A stretch of DNA of 15,374 nt from Hyphochytrium catenoides (taxonomy: Eukaryota > Sar > Hyphochytriomycetes > Hyphochytriales > Hyphochytriaceae), in assembly GCA_900088475.1 (NCBI GenBank), contig FLMG01001433.1:1-15374 (forward strand), in the 5' to 3' direction. The notes under the pieces are model-generated. The model was given only the letters and a program-made list of their open reading frames with translations. It ran no database searches and was not told where the DNA came from. Positions 10,062 to 15,374 of the stretch are shown here, one piece after another. Positions within the stretch are counted from its first letter, which is position 1, and each line of letters begins with the position of its first letter. Position numbers and translations under genes: made by a program.

Positions 10062-10809
10062 AAGACTGCTTAAGTCTTCTCAAGAACAAACATGAGTGCT
10101 CCCTCGGCCTGTCTTTCTTCTATCGTTCTCCTTTGTCACATCTGTTCTCTTAGTCCCTTACCTTCTTTTTCTCCATCTTCCCTTGTTTCTCTTTTCGGTA
10201 AGGAAAGTGGTCTTTTCCTTGCATAATGCTTGATTTTGAATGCTGCTGCCTTTCGATTAAGGTGTGTGAATGCTATGGACTTCATAATAAGAATGTGGTT
10301 CGCGCTCTAGCTCTCCACCGGCCCTACTAGAGAGAATCTTTTCCGTAAGCCAAACTATCTGCTGGCCAGACGACCAGGAAGGCTGCTCTTCGCTATCCAT
10401 CACTTGAAGGGACGTCTTAGACTCTGCATTCTTGAATGATATAGTGAAAGAATGAGTGACCATTCTCACGACAAGGGGACACTGTTTGACTGCTATTACG
10501 GCAGCGTTAAATTGTAACGTAGGCTTCGCCTTCTGCGACTACCAGTTTCAAGCCTGGCCTCCACAACGCTCCCCTAGCATGAAGCGCAAGGAACGTCGCC
10601 TTTACCTTAGTCCGTCTCTGCTCCCTATACTCATCAAAAGATCTTGAGCCACAGCCTAGAACCCTTCACCTATCAACCGAAACCATCCGCTGGTGGTACG
10701 AGTACTTAGTTCCTGTCTATATTCTTCACTTTCTTGTCCACTAGCGTCCCAGCCTCTAGATGATAGACGTGACAAACGGGACCTCAGCCTCTAGTTCTTT
10801 AGCCAATAA

Positions 10810-10917
10810 CAGGGGCTGGGTTCCAGGTGACTGACACTCTAAATACCGGTCTGGTACTGCCGAAGCTGCTCTCATCAGTACTTTCCCGATACCTGGAACT
10901 CTACCTTCAGGCCCCTG
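10810..10917. repeat. Nested inverted repeat, possible structured RNA
   Basis: Three collinear complementary pairs nest inside 108 bp: CAGGGGC (10810-10816) with GCCCCTG (10911-10917); GTTCCAGGT (10820-10828) with ACCTGGAAC (10891-10899); GTACTG (10854-10859) with CAGTAC (10876-10881). All are perfect Watson-Crick pairs. A further weaker hairpin follows at about 10937-10970 (CCAG/CTGG core). It matches no RNA family I recognise, and no target-site duplication flanks it. Confidence 0.6.
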
Positions 10918-11027
10918 CTGCCGTTCAACCAAGCGACTCGGCCTGCCAGTGCTTGGCTGGTCCGCTGAAAGAAGTAGTTCTGATGTTATCAAGGGAAGGA
11001 GTCTGACATGAGATCATCCGTTTCATC

Positions 11028-11041
11028 ACTTGGCGCCAAGT
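11028..11041. promoter_or_regulatory. Perfect 14-bp palindrome, candidate protein-binding site
   Basis: ACTTGGCGCCAAGT reads identically on both strands and sits about 780 bp upstream of the third gene's start. TTGG/CCAA half-sites around GCGC are the kind of symmetry dimeric DNA-binding proteins use. A second small inverted repeat, ATCAGT-A-ACTGAT, lies at 11109-11121. Function is inference. Confidence 0.4.
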
Positions 11042-11148
11042 AGTCAGTGAAAGGTCATGAAAGGCAATGATGGATCAGAGTCCTGATAATCACTCTTCCG
11101 ATCTGCTAATCAGTAACTGATAAAGGATTTTTGAAGGGTTACTGCTGA

Positions 11149-11270
11149 AACAAAGAAAGAGGAGAGAGAACAGAGGGGGGGGGAGGAGAGAGAGATACAG
11201 AGAGGACGAGAGAAAGAGAGAGAAGAGAGAGAGACAGAGGAGGAAGTGGGGAACAGAAGAAGAGTTACAA
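11149..11270. repeat. GA-rich low-complexity tract with a 9-bp G run
   Basis: About 120 bp of nearly pure purine on the + strand (GAGAGA, AGAGGAGG), including nine consecutive G at 11175-11183. It lies upstream of the third gene and could be promoter-proximal GA sequence or simply a degenerating microsatellite. Confidence 0.75.
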
Positions 11271-11582
11271 AAATGTTAGGCGAAAGGAAGGAAGAAGGTA
11301 CACTGTTGATTGCTCGTCGTGACGCTTCGTCTTCTCCTAGTACAGCTCCCGGTGTACGTTGAGTCTGTCGCCCTCCCTCCCACGCTGCGCCAAGCTGGGC
11401 TCTGGCATCTGGCATCTGGCGGCTTCAAGCTCGCTCTGTGCGCTTCAGCTTGGTTTTGCTGCGTCAACAGCGCTTCTTCGCTTGTTCCTCCTCTCTGTCG
11501 GCAACGCTTAGCCAAGGTACGCTCTGTTCTTCTCTTTGTGCTGCTCCAGTCGATCCTCGTCTTCCTCCTGCTTTTTTCTCCG

Positions 11583-11808
11583 AGATTGCAGAGAGAGGAG
11601 AGGAGAGAAGAGAGAGAGGGATGAGAGAGATGGAAAGAGAGTTAGGAAGACAAAGTGGCGATGAGAGGAGAAAGAAATTGGGACAGAGCTGTATTGTTGA
11701 GCGGAAAAGACGGAAGAGACAGGGCAAGATGTCGCTCTCCTCGTAAAATAATAAAGGTTGGGGGAGAGAGGAAGAGAGAGAGAAAGGGAAGGAGAGAGAG
11801 AGAGAGAA
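11583..11808 (+). promoter_or_regulatory. Presumed purine-rich 5' leader of the third gene, with an upstream ORF
   Basis: A GA-rich region directly before the ATG at 11809. It contains an upstream ORF, 11621-11746 (41 codons, very basic, in a different frame from the main ORF), which ends four bases before AATAAA at 11750-11755. An in-frame stop at 11752-11754 rules out simple 5' extension of the main ORF without splicing. The leader could be 5' UTR, or the AATAAA could end another transcript. Confidence 0.4.
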
Positions 11809-14800
11809 ATGGAAGAGGCAGAAGGGTTGAGCGAGGAAGAGCTAGCCAGGCGAGCCACACAGATCGCTGTGTGCGTCTTCCAGGCGGAAGAAGAGCAAGG
11901 AGAGACGTTGAAGGCCAATGAAGGCCCAGAGAAGGAAGAAGCAAGGGACAAGGGAGAAGGAGAGACAAGGCCAGCCACTCAAATTGATCGCTCTCTTCCG
12001 CCTGTGCAAGAAAGAGAGAGCGAAGTGGCAGAAGAGAGAGAGACAGCTAGAGAGAAAGCCGAGTCCACGGAAGAAGAACTGGCAAGACGAGCAACGCAAA
12101 TCGCGGTCTGTGTACTTCAGACTGACGGAGAGAGAGAAGAAGAGCAGATAGCGACCGTGGAAGAACAGAGAGAGACAGAACAAGAGGAGGAGACTGATGC
12201 CGGGGTTTTGGGTAGACAGGGAGAGGAGGAGACGAATAAAGAAACAGCGAATGTGTTCAATGAAGAAATCGAAGAAGAGAGAGGCCTTGAAGAGGAAAGA
12301 GAGGAAGAAAGGCCAGCGCCAAGAGAAGGTGGAGAGATAGAGGAAGAGGACTTTACTCTTTTCATGCAAGGGGCGGAGGAGATGGAGAGAGAAGAGACAC
12401 GTAAACGGGAAGACACGGCCGAAAGTCAGAAGAAGAGAGAGGAGGATGTGGACACCTCTCTCGCTCTCTTCCCTCCCGAAGAAGAAGAGGAGCATGTGGG
12501 GGACCTTACCTCTCGAAGACAGAGCGGGAGAGAGGAAGATGATATTAAGGAAGAGAGAGACTGGCAGGAAGAGACAGAGTACACTCCTCCCGGTAGCCCA
12601 ACCATAGAGGTAACCTCCGAAGGCTCTTCTCTTCCCCTCCGGCCGGTATCGGAAGGATTCTTCTTCGCAGAGGAAACAGGCAGGCCCAAAGATGGGAAAG
12701 AAAAAGAGAGAGGTAGAGAGACGCAGGAAGAGCAGAGACAAGAACAAGGAGAGAAAGCAGAGCAGGGAGTAGAAGACGAGAAAGGCATAGGACAAGGGGA
12801 GAGACACACCAGCGGAGAAATTGAAGAGCAGATTAGGGCCTCCTCTGCCAAGCTAGAGAGTGAGCTCCTGGCAGATGACAAATATGATGAGATGCTGAGA
12901 GGGCAAGGAGAGAGAAGAGAAGGAGAGGTTCCTTCTCTCTCTTCGTCATCTCCTTCTCAAGACTATGACAAACTGCAAGAGGCGATCAGGAGATCAATCA
13001 CAAATGTTATAGCCGCAGGTAGGTTGAGCCAAGTAAACAAGGACGACAAGAGAGAGACAAAGATAGCAAGGGAGAGAAAGAGATGAAAGGGAAAGAGAGA
13101 AGCTGCTGGTTACGGTTTTCCTTCTCTCTCACTCCTGTCTACCGCGCTATTTCTGCTCTTTCCTTCCTCTACCTCATCCTGTATATAAGAGTGTGTTGGC
13201 TCCTTCACATCTCTCTCTTCTTTCCCTCTCACACGTGCTCTCTACCTCTTCCAACACATGCAGCTCACTTTTTTCTCTGCTTTAGCGTTCAACCTAATGA
13301 GTCCTCCCTTTTCTCCCCCAATGTCTCTCTCGCGGACGTCTATGTCTCTCTTCCCTTCTCTCTCTCTCTCTCTCTTCCCCCGCTATTGATCTAGACCCTC
13401 CTACTGGGAAGGATCAGGACGATCTTCAGCAGGTGCTGATGGTGTACAAGCTTTCAACAGAAGCTGAACCTAAAGCAGAGAAGCATGAGAAAGGAGGCAG
13501 TGATTCGTCCTCAAAGTTGAAGAGAGGGAGAGATAAAGGGTAATATTTCTTGCTTTTTTCCATCTTTGGCTAGGGCTACATTTTCTACGTCACTCTGACA
13601 TCCTACTCCAGTTATCCCGCCCGCCCCCACCCCCCCTTCTTCTCTCTCTTTCTCTCTCTCTCTCACTCTCTCTCTCTGTCTCTCTTTCTCTTCCCTCTCT
13701 CTCTCTTAGTTTCCTGTCTCCCTCTCTCTTCTCTTTGTTCTCTCTTCTTCCTGTACCAGCTCCCCTTTCTGCCTTACTTCACCTTGTTTTCCTGCTCCCC
13801 TTGCTGTCTCTTTGTTCTCTCCTGGGCCTGTTGCTTGTCTGCATTTATCAATCAGCTCCGATTCTGCGTGTCCGTCAGCTAACTCCCATTCTGTCTATCT
13901 ATCTGTCTCTCTCTCTCTCTCTCATGAATAGGGATTTAGCACTAGTTTCCGCTGGAGGACCGGAGGACAATAGGAGAGGGAGGAAAGCCGAGAATGTGGA
14001 AGTAAGGGGTAAAAGACAGGGTGAAAGTCCAGCAAAGGCGATCAGCCAGAAGAGACCAACAGATAAGAGAGAGCCGTCTTCTCTTTCCTCCGTAACCGCT
14101 CCGCCCCAAAGTAAGCTTAGCAACCCGCGGTCTCCCACTGCTAAAAAGGCAGCGACGTCAGACAAGGACCTCATAGGGAAGAGATCTGGACTCTCTCCTT
14201 CCCCAGTCTCTCCCTCTCGACTTCAAACCTCTTCACCTCCAGAGAGAGGGAAAGCACCCCGAACGAAGGCTCCTCAGACAAGAGAGAAAACATCACCTCC
14301 TTCTCCCGGAACATCAAATGCCATAGAAAAGAGCCCTTTAGCGCAAAGAGAAGAGAATCGCTCTGGCGTTCTCTCTCTCTCAGAAGAGCCCTCCATAGGG
14401 CAAGAAGCTACACCCCCAGAGCAACAAGCGAAGAATTCCTCAGCATCTTCTCTCTCTATCGCTCTCGTTGCCTCTCCCTCTGGAAGTTCCAACACCGAGA
14501 AGATTGCAGAAGAGAAGATCTCTCCCTCTTCTTCTCCTTCTCCTTCTAGCAGTAAGCGAACCACTGTCAACACAGAGTCTAAAAAGACAGAGGAGAAGCC
14601 TTCCCCATCAGCGTCTCCTTCCCCTTCCCTCGCTTCTACCACTCACTCGAAAGAAAGGAGCCACAAGGAAATTAGGTCTACTCTCGGTCTATCGACTGCC
14701 TCCAGGGAAGCGCCTGCTGCTAAGCAAAACTCTATAGGGAAGGGGAGACAACCATCTTCTTCTTCATCCTCTTCTTCTCCATCGCCACCTCCTCCATCCG

Positions 14801-15374
14801 GTGGGAGAGGAAAGGCAAGGAAGAAGCAAACGCCGCAAAATAAGGAAAGGAAGCCTCTTTCAGCGGCCCCTGCATCCTCGTCCTCGAAGAAAATATCCAT
14901 CGAGAGAGAAATCAGCCCAGTGACGAGTCTCCAGGAAAGACCAACAGGCCAAGATACAGCGGATGTTGAGGCAACGGGAGAGACCGATAGAGGAGAGGCA
15001 CAGCAGCTTCTTCTTACCAGGGAGGAGCACAATCAAATCCCTCTTCCTGAGAAAGAGACGGAACCAAGTCCACATGTTCCAGCTTCCACTTCCATAGCAA
15101 AGAACGGCGCTGAGAGGACGAAAACTCCGTTGACTCTGGGACAATCAGGAGTATTTGGGAGAGCTGAAGACGAGGGGAAGAGAGGTGGAGACAAAGAAGA
15201 TGAAGAAGGAGCCCTCTCTCTTCGGGAAGAAGAGAAGAAGGAGTTGCAACATAGCGTGATGCTGGCTGGTGATCGAGGAGAAGAACCCTTGCCACCAACG
15301 GAAGCAAACATAGCGAAAGAGGGTGAAGACGTGTTGATGGGTAGGGAGAAAGAAAGGCCCAGTCAAGAGGCAGA
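11809..15374 (+). CDS. Unrecognised large low-complexity, coiled-coil/disordered protein, 3' end beyond window
   Basis: Proposed exons: 11809-13018, 13395-13539 and 13932-15374 onward; donors G|GTAGGT and GG|GTAATA, acceptors TCTAG and AATAG. Phases 1 and 2 match across both introns, and exon 3 has no stop to the window edge, giving at least 932 residues. Exon 1 is Glu/Arg/Gln-rich and predicted charged helix. It has two near-identical amphipathic segments (residues 9-25 and 88-104) and a further amphipathic helix, KLQEAIRRSITNVIAA (388-403), that runs to the splice junction. Exon 2 continues with a helical DLQQVLMVYKLSTE. Exon 3 is Ser/Pro/Lys/Glu-rich with many SP/TP sites and poly-Ser runs, typical of disordered scaffold or cytoskeletal proteins. 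There is no signal peptide, transmembrane span or catalytic motif. I do not recognise the family. A PKA-anchoring scaffold is one hypothesis. ATG 11809 is the first in-frame Met after a stop; upstream coding exons cannot be excluded. Confidence 0.75.
11833..11883 (+). repeat. Amphipathic peptide repeat, copy 1 (third gene)
   Basis: Residues 9-25 of the third gene, EEELARRATQIAVCVFQ. It differs from copy 2 at one residue only (F for L), yet 12 of 17 codons differ synonymously. A degenerate copy (TRPATQI...PPVQ) is encoded at 11965-12009. Confidence 0.9.
12070..12120 (+). repeat. Amphipathic peptide repeat, copy 2 (third gene)
   Basis: Residues 88-104, EEELARRATQIAVCVLQ, starting 79 residues after copy 1. 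Hydrophobic positions (L, A, A, I, A, V, L) fall at 3-4 residue steps, giving one apolar helix face amid a very acidic and basic background. Confidence 0.9.
13357..13377. repeat. (CT)n tract at the acceptor of intron 1 of the third gene
   Basis: About ten CT units end some 17 bp before the CTAG acceptor at 13391-13394. The tract probably serves as, or lies next to, the polypyrimidine tract of intron 13019-13394. Confidence 0.8.
13617..13745. repeat. C-rich and CT-rich low-complexity block in intron 2 of the third gene
   Basis: A C-rich stretch with a seven-C run (about 13617-13637) is followed by about 100 bp of interrupted CT repeats inside intron 13540-13931. A further CT run at 13907-13922 adjoins the acceptor. 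Nothing else is visible in this intron. Confidence 0.85.

Larger units (their letters stand above)
10062..11580. other. Intergenic gap between SLU7 and the third gene, no convincing gene
   Basis: The first 200 bp are pyrimidine-rich and intron-like (possible SLU7 3' UTR). A plus-strand donor-like GGTAAG lies at 10197-10202. No AATAAA is seen near SLU7; AATAAG at about 10286-10291 is a weak alternative. Open frames on both strands (for example 10756-10992 minus) are short and unrecognised. Discrete structures here, the nested inverted repeat, the palindrome and the GA tract, are listed separately. Confidence 0.55.

Noticed and set aside
10062-10078. AAGACT/AGTCTT hairpin right after the SLU7 stop
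   Set aside because: A 6-bp AT-rich stem with a 5-nt loop is common by chance. It does not match the histone 3' stem-loop, and intrinsic terminators do not apply to a eukaryotic mRNA gene.
10200-10220. AAGGAAAG/CTTTTCCTT hairpin with one bulge
   Set aside because: Low-complexity purine/pyrimidine arms, imperfect, with no flanking signal.
10257-10469. Minus-strand open frame of 70 codons after SLU7
   Set aside because: No recognisable motif, no supported splice partner, ordinary chance length.
10810-10917. Miniature hAT-type element, from the CAGGGGC...GCCCCTG ends
   Set aside because: The flanking 8 bp on each side are different, so there is no target-site duplication, and the internal pairing is unlike simple terminal repeats.
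10756-10992. Minus-strand open frame of about 78 codons with an acceptor-like TTCTTTCAG upstream
   Set aside because: The length is within chance for this much sequence, no protein is recognised and no phase-matched partner exon was found. It overlaps the nested inverted repeat, which better explains the local structure.
11842-12807. Long minus-strand open frame (321 codons) opposite exon 1 of the third gene
   Set aside because: It is the antisense reading of GA-rich coding DNA, giving Ser/Leu/Phe/Cys low complexity. The + frame has the conserved synonymous-substitution signature and phase-matched downstream exons, so the minus frame is a shadow.

Overview
The window is eukaryotic nuclear DNA carrying three genes in a row on the + strand. 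Their exons are short, with GT/AG borders and frames that join only after splicing. The introns are mostly 70-400 bp and rich in CT or GA simple repeats. Two genes are recognisable and strikingly animal-like. The eIF4G ends in a W2 domain after its MA3 domain, an arrangement typical of animal eIF4G proteins and absent from plant and yeast ones. The splicing factor SLU7 is nearly collinear with the human protein over its whole length. I infer a compact genome of an animal or close relative, perhaps an early-branching animal. The sequence alone does not fix the species.

Layout: 1-5905 is the 3' part of an eIF4G gene (about 18 exons in view, 768 residues; the 5' exons with the eIF4E- and PABP-binding parts lie upstream). 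5906-6776 is an intergenic gap of about 870 bp with a candidate polyadenylation signal. 6777-10061 is a complete seven-exon SLU7 gene (582 residues), whose first intron appears to start with GC instead of GT. 10062-11808 is a 1.7 kb gap with no convincing gene. It holds a nested inverted repeat, a 14-bp perfect palindrome, GA-rich tracts and a short upstream ORF. From 11809 to the end of the window runs a third, unrecognised gene: a first exon coding a Glu/Arg-rich protein, a short second exon, and a third exon open for at least 1443 bp past the window edge. It encodes at least 932 residues of mostly disordered protein.

How they relate: eIF4G (cap-dependent translation) and SLU7 (second-step splicing, 3' splice-site choice) are housekeeping genes with no evident operon link. 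The third gene is the most novel item. A 17-residue amphipathic segment occurs twice with almost complete amino-acid identity but different synonymous codons, so selection has held the peptide. It loosely resembles the PKA-anchoring helices of AKAP scaffolds; this is only a hypothesis. There is no prokaryotic, viral, CRISPR or transposase signal.
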